A stretch of 64,000 nucleotides of DNA from Massilia sp. Root351. GTDB taxonomy: Bacteria; Pseudomonadota; Gammaproteobacteria; Burkholderiales; Burkholderiaceae_D. The stretch is from assembly GCF_001425045.1 (NCBI RefSeq), contig NZ_LMDJ01000033.1:306585-370584 (forward strand). The letters are read 5' to 3'. This document shows positions 1 to 9,041 of this stretch, piece after piece. The notes under the pieces are model-generated. The model did no database searches, had not been told where the DNA came from, and was given only the letters and a program-made list of their open reading frames with translations. The position numbers were made by a program, and so were the translations under genes. Within the stretch, counting starts at the first letter, position 1. The number at the start of each line of letters is the position of its first letter.

Positions 1-377
1 GGCAGCACCAGGCGCTCGACGTCGATGCTGCCTTCGGCGCCGCGCGGCACGTTGCCGATCACTCGGGTGCCGTGCGCTTCCAGCAGCGGGCCGGGGGCTT
101 CCAGGCGGCCCGGCGAGTCATGGTTGCCGGCGATGACGATCAGGTCCAGCTGCGGTGCGCGCACCCTGGCCTGTTGCAGGAAGTGGTAGAGCTGGCGCTG
201 CGAGGCGGACGAGGGGTTGGCGTTGTCGAACACGTCGCCGGCGATGAGCAGGGCGTCGGCCTGCTCGGCCACGATGGCGTCCAGCAGCCAGTCAAGAAAA
301 CATTGGTGCTCGTAGGTGCGTTCGAAATTGTGGAGCGACTGGCCCAGATGCCAGTCGGAGGTGTGCAGCAGACGCAT
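1..377 (-). CDS. sbcD: Exonuclease subunit SbcD, 5' part only
   Basis: N-terminal 125 codons of the nuclease subunit of the SbcCD (Mre11-Rad50-like) complex, which opens hairpins and processes double-strand ends; the gene runs off the left edge. Reading the minus strand from the ATG at 377 gives MRLLHTSDWHLGQSLH, with the metallophosphoesterase metal ligands in order: the D-x-H motif (TSDWHLG), GDVFD near residue 47 and GNHDS near residue 84. The partner sbcC would normally lie further left, outside the window. The fold and these motifs are seen directly; assignment to SbcD rather than another Mre11-like phosphoesterase rests on the close match of the opening motif. Confidence 0.88.
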   Translation of the reverse strand, partial: MRLLHTSDWHLGQSLHNFERTYEHQCFLDWLLDAIVAEQADALLIAGDVFDNANPSSASQRQLYHFLQQARVRAPQLDLIVIAGNHDSPGRLEAPGPLLEAHGTRVIGNVPRGAEGSIDVERLVL

Positions 378-458
378 GGATTGCCAGGGTAAAGCCGGAA
401 AACGCTCAATATAGCCTAAGTTGGCCCGCCAGGCATTGACGGATATTCAAGCGGAGGC

Positions 459-3116
459 TCAAGCCGCATTCGAGGCAACGTGCGCTTCGGGCACGGGGGC
501 GCCGGCGCGGTAGGTGTTGCGGCCGGCCTGCTTGGCCTGGTACAGCAGCATGTCGGCCCGGTTCAGCAGTTCGGCCGGAGTCACGTCCTCGCCCTGGTAG
601 AAGGTCAGGCCGATGCTGGTCGATACCGACACCGTGGCCGCGTCCAGCTCGAACGGCGCCTGCATGGTGGTGACGATCTTGGCTGCCAGGGTCTCCGCGT
701 CTTCGCAGCGGGCCAGGCGTTCGACGATGATGGTGAACTCGTCCCCGCCGAGGCGGGCGATGGTGTCGGTGGCGCGCATGGCGTGCGTCAGGCGCGCCGA
801 GAACACCTTCAGCAGCGAGTCGCCCACGCTGTGGCCGTAGGTGTCGTTGACCGGCTTGAAACGGTCTATGTCCATATACATCACCGCCATCATGGTGCCG
901 TTGTCGCGGCTGGCGGCCATGGCGTTGTTCAGCTCCTGCAGGAAGCCCGCGCGGTTGGTCAGGCCGGTAAGGGCGTCGACCTGCGACAGCTTGAGCAGGC
1001 GCTGTTTCTCGCGCTTTTGCGCGGTGATGTCCTGCCGCATGACGTGGAAACCTACCACGCTGAAGCCGCCCTCGTCGAATTGCGGAATGTAGATCACTTC
1101 AAAGCTGCGCAGCAGGCCATGGCTCTCGTCGTCTTCCTCGAAGGACAGGGTTTCGCCCGCCAGCGCGCGCTGGATGTAGGGCTGCAAAAACTGGTAGCGC
1201 TGCTCGCCCACGGTTTCGCGGATGGTCTTGCCCATCACCTCGATGCCGGACTGGCTGAATTCGCGCTCGTAGGCCAGGTTGTTGAAGCGGTACACTTCTT
1301 CCTCGTCGACGTAGGCGATCATGGCCGGCAGCGTGTCGGCAATGGTGCGCAGGCGCGCCTCGCTTTCGCGCAGCGCCATCACCGACTTGCGCATCAGCGT
1401 GATGTCGTCCAGCGTGCCGACGAAGCCGTCGATATTGCTGTCGATGATAATCGGCGCAACCTTCATCGAGGTCCACACGATGGTGCCGTCCGGATGCACG
1501 CAGCGCAGGGTGTCCTGGAACGGCTTCAGCGTTTCGCGCAGGTGCCGCAGCGCCGTGCGCAGCACGTCGCGGTCGGTCGGGTGCACGGCCGCCATCCAGG
1601 CGTCTCCCAGGGCCTGGTCGCGCGTCAGCCCGGTAATTGCCTCGAAGGTGCGGTTCACATAGGTGCAATGGCCGTTGGCGTCGGCGCGGATCAGGCCGAG
1701 CGGAGAAGCATCGTTGACGGCCGCCAGTTCGGCCTGGTTCTGCCGCATTTTCAGCTCGTCGCGTTTGCGCGACGTGATGTTGCGGGTGGTGACGGTGACG
1801 CCGTCGTCGAGCGCCACGATCTGGTGCCGCAGCCAGCGCGGTTCGCCCGGCAGGTTGCGCGTCTCGAATTCCTCTTCCAGCGGCTGGCCGGTCTCCATCA
1901 CGGTACGATACTTGTCGATGAAGCCTTCCGTGCGCCACATGGGCACCAGTTCACCGATGCGCTGGCCCAGCAGCGTGTCGCGCGGCAGCTCCAGCATGCG
2001 CGCGCCGCGCTCGTTCACGTCCAGCAGCGTGAAGTCGATCACCTCACCGCGCGTCTGCGAGCGGCAAGCCTTGAGCAGGAACACCGCGTCCAGGCTGGCG
2101 TCGGCCGCCGCGCGCAGTTTCTGCCTGGCCTCGTTGGCCGCGTTCATGCTGCGCCGCAGCCGTTCGCTTTGCTGCATCAGCAGCGCGGCAAAGCACACCA
2201 CCAGTACGGTCGCCACGCCGGCCAGCACGAAGTAGATGCTGCGCTGGCGCTCGAAACGGGCCATCGCCGAACTGACCGTGTTGCCCACCACCGCCGTCAG
2301 CGAATAGCGCGGCAGGTCGCGGAAGCTGTAGATGCGCTCCACGCCGTCCAGCGGCTGTTTCAGGGTCAGCTCGTCGGCGCTGCCGTAGGCATCGGTGGTG
2401 GAGGTGGTGAAGTCGATGGTGTCGGTGATGTACAGGCGCTCCTCGATGCGGCCGATGGCCAGCCCGGTGTCGCGGCTCACCAGCATCACCAGACCGTTCG
2501 GCTCCACGTGCAGGCGGTCGTAGTCCTCCACGAAATAGGCAGGGTCCACCATCAGCATGACAACGCCGGCAAATTGTCCCTGCGCGTCGTTGAGGCGCCG
2601 CGCGATCTGGATCTGCCACTTCTTGGTCACCGGCTCGACCATCGGGTTGGACGCCAGCGCCGCATCGTCCTGTGCCAGCATCAGCATCTTGAACACGGAA
2701 TCGTTGGCGATGCTCTGGTTGAAGAAGCCGTGGCGGCTTTCCAGCAGCGTGCCGTCCGGCAGGTACAGCGCAATCGGCAGCTCCAGGCGGGACGGCATCA
2801 AGGAGTCGAGCAGGCCGCCCTTGCGGGTGAATTCGGGCAGGCGCAGCGCGCCGCGGGTTTCTTCGTATTTGAGCTTGAACAGCTGGGTGGCGTGCTCGGT
2901 CTGGCGCAGCAGGTGGCTGGTGTGCTCGGCCAGGGTGCGGGCCAGGGTTTGGCTGTGCAGCACGCCCTCGTGGCGGGCGCTGTGGTATTCCTGGCTAACC
3001 TGGTAAGCCACGGCTGCCCACATGGAAATCAGCAAGCCCAGCGCAAAGGCGGGCAGCAGTATCGCCCGGTACAGTTTACGCAGCAGGCGTCGGACTGGGT
3101 TATCGGATCTTGTCAA
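459..3116 (-). CDS. Membrane-bound PAS/GGDEF diguanylate cyclase
   Basis: 885-residue sensor predicted to make cyclic di-GMP. Order: TM helix (about 18-38), a large extracytoplasmic cache-like sensor region (about 40-290), second TM helix (about 292-313), three successive PAS/PAC modules (about 330-710), and a C-terminal GGDEF domain. The catalytic GGDEF motif is intact at about 790-794, with an RxxD product-inhibition site (RATD) five residues before it, so an active, feedback-inhibited enzyme is expected. No EAL domain. The start is a TTG (3114-3116) preceded by AAGG at suitable distance; the next ATG lies inside the first TM helix, so the TTG is preferred. Transcribed alone, divergent from the DNA glycosylase gene. 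Confidence 0.9.
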   Translation of the reverse strand: MTRSDNPVRRLLRKLYRAILLPAFALGLLISMWAAVAYQVSQEYHSARHEGVLHSQTLARTLAEHTSHLLRQTEHATQLFKLKYEETRGALRLPEFTRKGGLLDSLMPSRLELPIALYLPDGTLLESRHGFFNQSIANDSVFKMLMLAQDDAALASNPMVEPVTKKWQIQIARRLNDAQGQFAGVVMLMVDPAYFVEDYDRLHVEPNGLVMLVSRDTGLAIGRIEERLYITDTIDFTTSTTDAYGSADELTLKQPLDGVERIYSFRDLPRYSLTAVVGNTVSSAMARFERQRSIYFVLAGVATVLVVCFAALLMQQSERLRRSMNAANEARQKLRAAADASLDAVFLLKACRSQTRGEVIDFTLLDVNERGARMLELPRDTLLGQRIGELVPMWRTEGFIDKYRTVMETGQPLEEEFETRNLPGEPRWLRHQIVALDDGVTVTTRNITSRKRDELKMRQNQAELAAVNDASPLGLIRADANGHCTYVNRTFEAITGLTRDQALGDAWMAAVHPTDRDVLRTALRHLRETLKPFQDTLRCVHPDGTIVWTSMKVAPIIIDSNIDGFVGTLDDITLMRKSVMALRESEARLRTIADTLPAMIAYVDEEEVYRFNNLAYEREFSQSGIEVMGKTIRETVGEQRYQFLQPYIQRALAGETLSFEEDDESHGLLRSFEVIYIPQFDEGGFSVVGFHVMRQDITAQKREKQRLLKLSQVDALTGLTNRAGFLQELNNAMAASRDNGTMMAVMYMDIDRFKPVNDTYGHSVGDSLLKVFSARLTHAMRATDTIARLGGDEFTIIVERLARCEDAETLAAKIVTTMQAPFELDAATVSVSTSIGLTFYQGEDVTPAELLNRADMLLYQAKQAGRNTYRAGAPVPEAHVASNAA

Positions 3117-3269
3117 TTGGTCGCCTTGGGGCTATGGGGTAACACAGTCTCCATCAGGGGTATTTTGCACGTAAACCGGGTGCTTGGGCCGCGCGAATGC
3201 CAAAACAAAAGCAAAAAATCCCGGGCCGCCGGAAAAAGTGATAAAACATCAAGCTATCGTCGACAGCGC

Positions 3270-3300
3270 TTGCAACAAAGCGCGCTTTCTTCTTTAGAAT
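3270..3300 (+). promoter_or_regulatory. Possible sigma-70 promoter of the alkX-DUF2804-pat run
   Basis: TTGCAA at 3270-3275 and TAGAAT at 3295-3300, spacing 19, in the less GC-rich 219-base gap between two divergent genes. The spacing is longer than ideal, so this is a weak call. Confidence 0.35.
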
Positions 3301-3335
3301 AGCGGGCTGGGTTTAACTATGGAAGGGCCACGTTT

Positions 3336-4586
3336 TTGACCGAATTGACATTCAGCCTGGCCGGCGCGCGCGCGCTGCATCTGGCGGCCCAGGGGCTGTT
3401 GCAGCCGCGCCGCAGGAAAGCGCAAAAAGCCGACCTGCTGGCGGCGATACGGCAAATGGGCGCGCTGCAGATCGACACCATCCACGTGGTGGCGCGCAGC
3501 CCTTTCCTGGTGTTGTGGAGCCGCCTGGGCGACTACCCGCAAGCCTGGCTGGAGGAGCTGCTGGCCGAGGGCGCGCTGTTCGAGTACTGGGCGCATGAAG
3601 CCTGTTTCGTGCCGATGGAAGACTATGGCTTGTACCGCCACCGCATGATAGATCCTGGCTCCATGGGCTGGAAGTATTCCGGGACCTGGATGGCCGAGCG
3701 CCGCGCCGAGGTCGATGCGGTGCTGGCGCATATCCGCGAGCATGGACCGGCACGCTCCTCGGACTTCGAGCGCACCGACGGCAAGAGCGGCGGCTGGTGG
3801 GAATGGAAGCCGGAAAAGCGTTCGCTGGAGGTGCTGTTTACGGCCGGCCGGCTGATGATCGCGCGGCGCCACAACTTCCAGCGCGTGTACGACCTGGCCG
3901 AACGCGTACTTGCGCGTGCGCTGCCGGGCTGGGACGATAAGCGCATGCCCGCCATCGAAGACACGCGCCGCACTTTCGTGCTGAAAACCGTGAAGGCACT
4001 GGGCCTGGCCAAGGCATCCTGGATTGCCGACTACTTCCGGACCCGGCCACCGCGCTTCGATCCGGAAACGCTGGCGGCCGAGGGCGCGCTGCTGCGCGCG
4101 CGCGTGCAGGGCTGGGACGAGCCGGTCTACATCCATCCGGACCACGCCGGCCTGGCCGCCAGCGCAGCTGCCGGCGCCCTGGCGGCCACCGCCACCGCCA
4201 TCCTGTCGCCGTTCGACCCGGTGGTGTGGGACCGCCGCCGCGCGCTGGAACTGTTCGATTTCGATTATCGCCTGGAGTGCTACACGCCGGCCGAAAAGCG
4301 CCGCTACGGCTACTTCACGCTGCCCATCCTGCGGCGCGGTGCGCTGGTGGGGCGGGTCGACGCCAAGGCGCACCGGCGCGACGGCGTGTTCGAGCTGAAA
4401 TCGCTGGCGCTGGAACCGGGTGTACGGGTCAGCGAGCGCTTCGCGCGCGACGTGGCCGCAGCCTTGCAGCGCTGCGCCAACTGGCATGGCTGCCCCCGCG
4501 TGCAAGCCGGCGCCACCGAGCCGTCCGGCTTTTCCGGCGTGCTGCAGGCGGCGCTGGACGGCCAAGCCGGCAGGGAGGCCGCATGA
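3336..4586 (+). CDS. AlkX/YcaQ-type DNA glycosylase (winged-helix, DUF1006)
   Basis: 416 residues, close to the E. coli YcaQ length. The family is built of tandem winged helices and unhooks DNA interstrand crosslinks by base excision. The characteristic Q-x-D catalytic motif is visible as LQIDTI near residue 48, followed by the typical HVVARSPF segment; QxD marks the YcaQ/AlkX branch as against QxQ in AlkZ. Translation starts at TTG 3336: a GGAAGGG Shine-Dalgarno lies about nine bases upstream, and the nearby ATG at 3319 is out of frame. The stop overlaps the next start (ATGA), so the DUF2804 gene is translationally coupled. Substrate specificity is inferred from family only. Confidence 0.85.
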   Translation: MTELTFSLAGARALHLAAQGLLQPRRRKAQKADLLAAIRQMGALQIDTIHVVARSPFLVLWSRLGDYPQAWLEELLAEGALFEYWAHEACFVPMEDYGLYRHRMIDPGSMGWKYSGTWMAERRAEVDAVLAHIREHGPARSSDFERTDGKSGGWWEWKPEKRSLEVLFTAGRLMIARRHNFQRVYDLAERVLARALPGWDDKRMPAIEDTRRTFVLKTVKALGLAKASWIADYFRTRPPRFDPETLAAEGALLRARVQGWDEPVYIHPDHAGLAASAAAGALAATATAILSPFDPVVWDRRRALELFDFDYRLECYTPAEKRRYGYFTLPILRRGALVGRVDAKAHRRDGVFELKSLALEPGVRVSERFARDVAAALQRCANWHGCPRVQAGATEPSGFSGVLQAALDGQAGREAA

Positions 4587-5572
4587 TGCTGCCGGCAGCC
4601 CCCGCCAGCCTGGTCGGCGCGGACGGCCAGCCGCTGTTCGGCCGCTATGCCGGGCAGGCGGCCGGATTCGACTGGAGCGCACTGGCCGGCCCGCACGCCC
4701 GCAACCCGCTGTGGCGCCGTTTCCACCACAAGCGCTGGCACTATGTGGCGCTGGCCACCGAGCAGGTGTTTTGCGCCGTGGCCATCGTCGACCTGGGCTG
4801 GATCAGTACCTGTTTCGCCTACGCTTTCGACCGCGACGACGGCGACATGCTGGCCAATTTTTCGCAGGACGGCCTGCCCATCACGTCGGCCCGGGTGGCT
4901 GCGCACGCCAACGGCCGCAGTACCTTCAAGATGAAGCAGACCTACATCAACATCGAAGGGCTGGGCGCGGGCCGCTACAAGCTGGAACTGGATTGTCCCT
5001 ACCTGGTGATCGAGGCCGAGTTCGGGCCCGGCAATGCGCCGCTGCTGCTGGCCAGCGGCCCGGTCAAGGACGGTTCGGTGCACGCCACGCAGAAGTCTTC
5101 CGGGATGCCGCTCACAGGCCAGGTCAAGCTGTGGCGCGGCGAATACGATCTGGCCGGCGGCGTGGCCAGTTTCGACTATTCCAACGGCCTGCTGGCGCGC
5201 AATACCGCGTGGCGCTGGGCCTCGGGGCATAATCTGGAACTGGGTTTCAATCTGCAGGCCGGCTATTTCGGCGGCCATGAGAACGCGCTGTGGCTCGACG
5301 GCCAGGTGCATGCGCTGGGACCGGCGCATTTCATCTACGACCAGGCCGACCCGCTGGCGCGCTGGCATATCTTCACCGAGGACGACCTGCTGGAACTGTT
5401 TTTCACGCCGGAGGGCGCGCGCCGCCAGAACAAGAATATGGTGGTGGCGGCCAGCCGCTACTTGCAGCCGATCGGCACCTTCAGCGGCTGGGTGCGCAGC
5501 AGCGCAGACCAGCCAAAACGCATGGTGACGCAGCTGGTGGGCGTAACGGAAGACCATAGCTCCCGCTGGTAG
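4583..5572 (+). CDS. DUF2804 family protein
   Basis: 329 residues. The C-terminal half has the family's aromatic, glycine-rich beta pattern (HNLELGFNLQAGYFGGHEN, then an HFIYD segment). DUF2804 proteins are distantly related to lipocalin-like carotenoid hydratases but have no established activity, and none is claimed here. The frame is open further upstream, but the ATG at 4583 overlaps the stop of the glycosylase gene as ATGA, the usual coupling geometry, and gives the expected family N-terminus. A strong hairpin covers its stop codon before the next gene. Confidence 0.8.
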   Translation: MMLPAAPASLVGADGQPLFGRYAGQAAGFDWSALAGPHARNPLWRRFHHKRWHYVALATEQVFCAVAIVDLGWISTCFAYAFDRDDGDMLANFSQDGLPITSARVAAHANGRSTFKMKQTYINIEGLGAGRYKLELDCPYLVIEAEFGPGNAPLLLASGPVKDGSVHATQKSSGMPLTGQVKLWRGEYDLAGGVASFDYSNGLLARNTAWRWASGHNLELGFNLQAGYFGGHENALWLDGQVHALGPAHFIYDQADPLARWHIFTEDDLLELFFTPEGARRQNKNMVVAASRYLQPIGTFSGWVRSSADQPKRMVTQLVGVTEDHSSRW

Positions 5573-5580
5573 CGGGAGCT
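5558..5580 (+). repeat. Perfect intercistronic hairpin at the DUF2804 stop codon
   Basis: AGCTCCCGCT, a three-base loop, then AGCGGGAGCT: a ten-base-pair perfect stem that spans the TAG stop. No T-run follows, so it is more likely an mRNA-stability or attenuation structure than a rho-independent terminator. It separates the first two genes of this run from the Pat-like gene that starts 14 bases later. Confidence 0.6.
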
Positions 5581-5593
5581 GAAAGGGCGGACC

Positions 5594-8149
5594 ATGAGCA
5601 TCAGGAATTTCAACAGCCTGTTCGACCCCGGCTCGGTGGCCGTTATCGGCGCCTCGCTGCGGCCGGGCAGCCTGGGCGCCATCGTGCTAACCAATATGGC
5701 CGGCGGCGGCTACGCGGGCGCGCTCTGGCCGGTCAATCCCAAGTACGACGAGTTGCTGGGCGTGCGCTGCTACGGCAAGGTGTCGGCGCTGCCGAAGGCG
5801 CCCGACCTGGCCATCATCTGCACCCCGCCGGCCACAGTGCCGGGGCTGATCGCCGAGCTGGGCGCCCGCGGCACACGCGCCGCCGTGGTGCTGACCAAGG
5901 GCCTGGACCAGGCCAGGATCGGCGGCAAGCCGGCCCGCCAGGCCATGCTGGACGCGGCCAAGCCGCACCTGCTGCGCATCCTGGGGCCGGGCGGGGTGGG
6001 GCTCTTGGCGCCGCACAGCGGCCTGAATGCCAGCCTGGCCGAGGGCGGCGCCAGGGCCGGGAAAATCGCCTTCATCTCGCAGTCGGACGCGCTGATGGCG
6101 GCGGTGCTGGACTGGGCGCGGCTGCACGGCATCGGTTTCTCCAAGTTTGCCTCGCTGGGCGAGCGCGCCGACATCGACCTGGGCGACTTGCTCGACTACC
6201 TGGCCGACGATGCCGATACGGCCGCCATCCTGGTCTACATGGAAAACCTGGCCTGCGCACGCAAATTCATGTCGGCCGCGCGGCTGGCGGCGCGCGCCAA
6301 GCCGGTGATCGTGCTGAAAGCGGGGCGCGACAGCAGCGACCTGGCCTACGACGCTGCCTTCCGCCGCGCCGGCATGCTGCGCGTGCATTCCACCGAGGAC
6401 TTGTTCGACGCGGCCGAAACGCTGACCCATGCGCGCGCGCTGCGCGGCGAGCGGCTGGCCATCGTGGCCAACGGCGGCGCGCTGGGGACCATCGCCACCG
6501 ACGCACTGGCGTACGCGGACGGCGCGCTGGCGGCGCTGTCGGACGAGACCATCAGATTGCTGCGGCAGGCGCAGTCGGCCGAGCCGGGCGCGGCCATCGC
6601 GCGCCGTGCGGCCGCGCCGCCGTTCAATCCGCTCAACCTGGGCGGCGCCGCCACGCCTGAGCAGTACGCGGCCGTGTTCGCCGCGCTGCTGCGCGAGCCG
6701 CAAGTGGATGCGGTGCTGTTGATCCACGCGCCCGCCACCGGGGTGGACGCCGGCCGGATTGCCGAGCTGTTGGCTCCGCTGGCGCGCGCCTCGGGCAAGA
6801 ACGTCCTGGCGTGCTGGCTGGGCGGGGCAGCGGTGGCCGGCGCGCGCCGCGTGTTTGCCGAAGCCGGCTTGCCGGCCTACGACACGCCCGAGCAGGCCGT
6901 GCGCGGTTTCATGCAGACGGTGCAGTATCGCCGCAACCAGGAACTGCTGATGGAAGTGCCGGGCCAGTTGCCGCCGGGCGGCAAGCCGGAGCGCGCCGCC
7001 GCGCGCGCCGTGCTGGCTGCCGCCGTGGCAGATGGGCGCCAGGCGCTGACAGCGGCGGAAACGCGCGCCGTGCTGGCCGCCTACGGCATCCGGGTGGCGG
7101 CACCGGACGGCGGACCCGGCCCGGCACCCGGTTCGGTATCCGGGCCGGCATCAGGCGCAGGCTCGGACTCGGGCGCGGACTGGGGCGGCGGCGCGCACGG
7201 TGCCGGCGCCCGCCCGGCCGCGGCGCTGCATGCGACCGAACTGGCCATCACCGTGCACGACGACGCCACCTTCGGGCCGGTGATCAGTTTCGGGCCCGGC
7301 GGCGCCAGCGCCAATCTTGCGGCCGAGGCGGCGGCCGGCCGGGGCGGCGCCATGGACTTCGGCGCCAGCCACCGCGCCATCGGCTTGCCGCCGCTCAACA
7401 TGGTGCTGGCGCGGGACTTGCTGGAGCGTACCCGCTTGCGCCCGGCCGCCGACAGCGACGCCATCTGCCATGCGCTGATCCAGGTATCCGACCTGGTGGC
7501 CGACACGTGCGAACTGGCCAGCCTGAGCCTCAACCCGCTGCTGGCGGATGCGCAAGGCGTGCTGGCGCTGGATGCCCGCATCACGCTGGGTCCGCCGCGC
7601 GCCGGCTACCGGCTGGCCATCCGTGCTTATCCGCAGGAGCTGGAACAGGAAGTCCTGTGGCGCGGCGCACCGCTGACCTTGCGCCCGATCCGGCCTGAAG
7701 ATGCCCCCCAACATGTCGAATTTTTTTCCAAACTGGATCCGGACGATGTGCGCTTGCGCTTCTTTTCCGCCATGCGCGAGTTGCAGCCGGCGCAACTGGC
7801 GCGGCTCACGCAGATCGACTACGACCGCGCCATGGCCTTCATTGCAACACGCATCGGTAGCGCGGGCAGGGCTGAAACACTAGGGGTAGTACGCGCTGTT
7901 GCCGACCCCGATAATCAGCATGCTGAATTTGCCATTTTGGTACGTTCGGACTTGAAGGGAATGGGGCTAGGCGCTATTCTGTTTCAAAAGCTGATCGATT
8001 ATTTCCGCAGCCGAGGCACTGCGGCGATTGTCGGTGAAGCGTTGTCTGAAAATGGCGGTGTCCAGCAGCTGGTCCGGCGCTTCGGCGGCTCGGTCAGTCC
8101 GTCGCCGGAACCCGGGACGTCCATTTTACATCTCAAGCTGCAAGCGTAG
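5594..8149 (+). CDS. Pat-like protein: NDP-forming acyl-CoA synthetase modules fused to GNAT
   Basis: 851 residues. Order: CoA-binding Rossmann domain (about 5-135), the two succinyl-CoA-ligase-like domains (about 150-460), a remnant of the ATP-grasp region, and a C-terminal GNAT domain (about 695-851) with the acetyl-CoA loop KGMGLG. Homologues (Pat/YfiQ) acetylate lysines, classically on acetyl-CoA synthetase, and the ligase half is regulatory. Here the first part of the ATP-grasp module, which normally carries the VLK and HKSDVGGV motifs, is missing and replaced by a Gly/Pro/Ala/Ser linker at about 505-545; sequence resumes at TFGPVISFG (about 558). Acetyltransferase activity is therefore plausible, ligase activity unlikely. 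Follows DUF2804 by 21 bases. Confidence 0.85.
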   Translation: MSIRNFNSLFDPGSVAVIGASLRPGSLGAIVLTNMAGGGYAGALWPVNPKYDELLGVRCYGKVSALPKAPDLAIICTPPATVPGLIAELGARGTRAAVVLTKGLDQARIGGKPARQAMLDAAKPHLLRILGPGGVGLLAPHSGLNASLAEGGARAGKIAFISQSDALMAAVLDWARLHGIGFSKFASLGERADIDLGDLLDYLADDADTAAILVYMENLACARKFMSAARLAARAKPVIVLKAGRDSSDLAYDAAFRRAGMLRVHSTEDLFDAAETLTHARALRGERLAIVANGGALGTIATDALAYADGALAALSDETIRLLRQAQSAEPGAAIARRAAAPPFNPLNLGGAATPEQYAAVFAALLREPQVDAVLLIHAPATGVDAGRIAELLAPLARASGKNVLACWLGGAAVAGARRVFAEAGLPAYDTPEQAVRGFMQTVQYRRNQELLMEVPGQLPPGGKPERAAARAVLAAAVADGRQALTAAETRAVLAAYGIRVAAPDGGPGPAPGSVSGPASGAGSDSGADWGGGAHGAGARPAAALHATELAITVHDDATFGPVISFGPGGASANLAAEAAAGRGGAMDFGASHRAIGLPPLNMVLARDLLERTRLRPAADSDAICHALIQVSDLVADTCELASLSLNPLLADAQGVLALDARITLGPPRAGYRLAIRAYPQELEQEVLWRGAPLTLRPIRPEDAPQHVEFFSKLDPDDVRLRFFSAMRELQPAQLARLTQIDYDRAMAFIATRIGSAGRAETLGVVRAVADPDNQHAEFAILVRSDLKGMGLGAILFQKLIDYFRSRGTAAIVGEALSENGGVQQLVRRFGGSVSPSPEPGTSILHLKLQA

Positions 8150-8261
8150 TTTCCTGATCAATACCCAGACAGTTTGTTCTATGTCAAAGTCCTGATCGTC
8201 GCAATTATTTACACTTTTACTTCCGCCTCGTCGCTTTTTGTGATCCTAGCTTGGAGTAAGA

Positions 8262-8969
8262 ATGTTAACTGCCACATACACCTTGGTAGCTCTATCTGTC
8301 GAGCAAGCCAGCATCCGCGTCAGTTTGCTTTCCTTCCAGAAATACGTCCAGTCCACGCTGCTCAACCAGAACAGCCTGACCTTGTCGCAACTCGAGTTCG
8401 CGTGCGAATCGCTGAACCGGCTGTACCAGGCCTGCCACTGGCGCAAGATCGAGATGTATTTGATCCCGGCGATCCGCCAGGCGACCGAGCAGGCCAACCA
8501 GCTGCTCGACGAGCTCAACCGGCTAAACGACACGGCGCTGGGGGTGATCCGCTCGCTGCAGCAACAGGTTGCCGAATCGAAAGACGAGTCCGCGCAGCGC
8601 GTGCACGATATTTGTGCCGGCATCGACGCCTTTTGCGAGTCGCTGCTGCAGCGGCTGGACAAGGAAGAGAAGGAACTGTTTGCCGTGGCGCGCACCGCCA
8701 TCGGCGGCGAAGCGTGGTTTGCCATCGCCAACCAGTTCCTGCTGCACGATGCCAACGTGGCCGAGGCGCGCCGCTGCAAGGGCGGCACGCTGCACCTGGT
8801 GGGAAAGCCGGCCGCCAGGCCGCGCGGCAAGGCGGACGAGCTGGCGCTGCCGGAACTGGCCGTGTTGCCCCAGGTGCTGCCGGACGACGAGTTCGACACC
8901 AATATTCCGGTGTCGGAACTGGTCCGTCCGCGCCGTCAGCGTCCGTCCAGCCGCGCGCTGGCAGACTAG
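8262..8969 (+). CDS. Uncharacterised helical protein
   Basis: 235 residues, not recognised with confidence. GGAG lies six bases before the ATG. The first 165 residues look all-helical, with a long amphipathic stretch (about 60-135) and an EEKELFAVAR segment reminiscent of the last helices of hemerythrin-like (HHE) proteins, but the histidines a di-iron site would need are not in place. The last 65 residues are Pro/Arg/Asp-rich and probably disordered. It stands alone between the Pat-like gene (112 bases upstream) and the DUF349 gene (72 bases downstream), both on the same strand. Role unknown. Confidence 0.6.
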   Translation: MLTATYTLVALSVEQASIRVSLLSFQKYVQSTLLNQNSLTLSQLEFACESLNRLYQACHWRKIEMYLIPAIRQATEQANQLLDELNRLNDTALGVIRSLQQQVAESKDESAQRVHDICAGIDAFCESLLQRLDKEEKELFAVARTAIGGEAWFAIANQFLLHDANVAEARRCKGGTLHLVGKPAARPRGKADELALPELAVLPQVLPDDEFDTNIPVSELVRPRRQRPSSRALAD

Positions 8970-9041
8970 CTTTCGCGTAGCCGAGGCAAAGCATGGCCTT
9001 CCTTTGCTATGATGGCGGTTTTGAAACAGCGATAGCCCATC

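Noticed and set aside
480..3302. 940-codon open frame on the plus strand opposite the GGDEF gene
   Set aside because: Antisense shadow of a GC-rich gene: His/Gln/Val/Ala-biased composition, no domain, while the minus strand encodes a full PAS-GGDEF protein.
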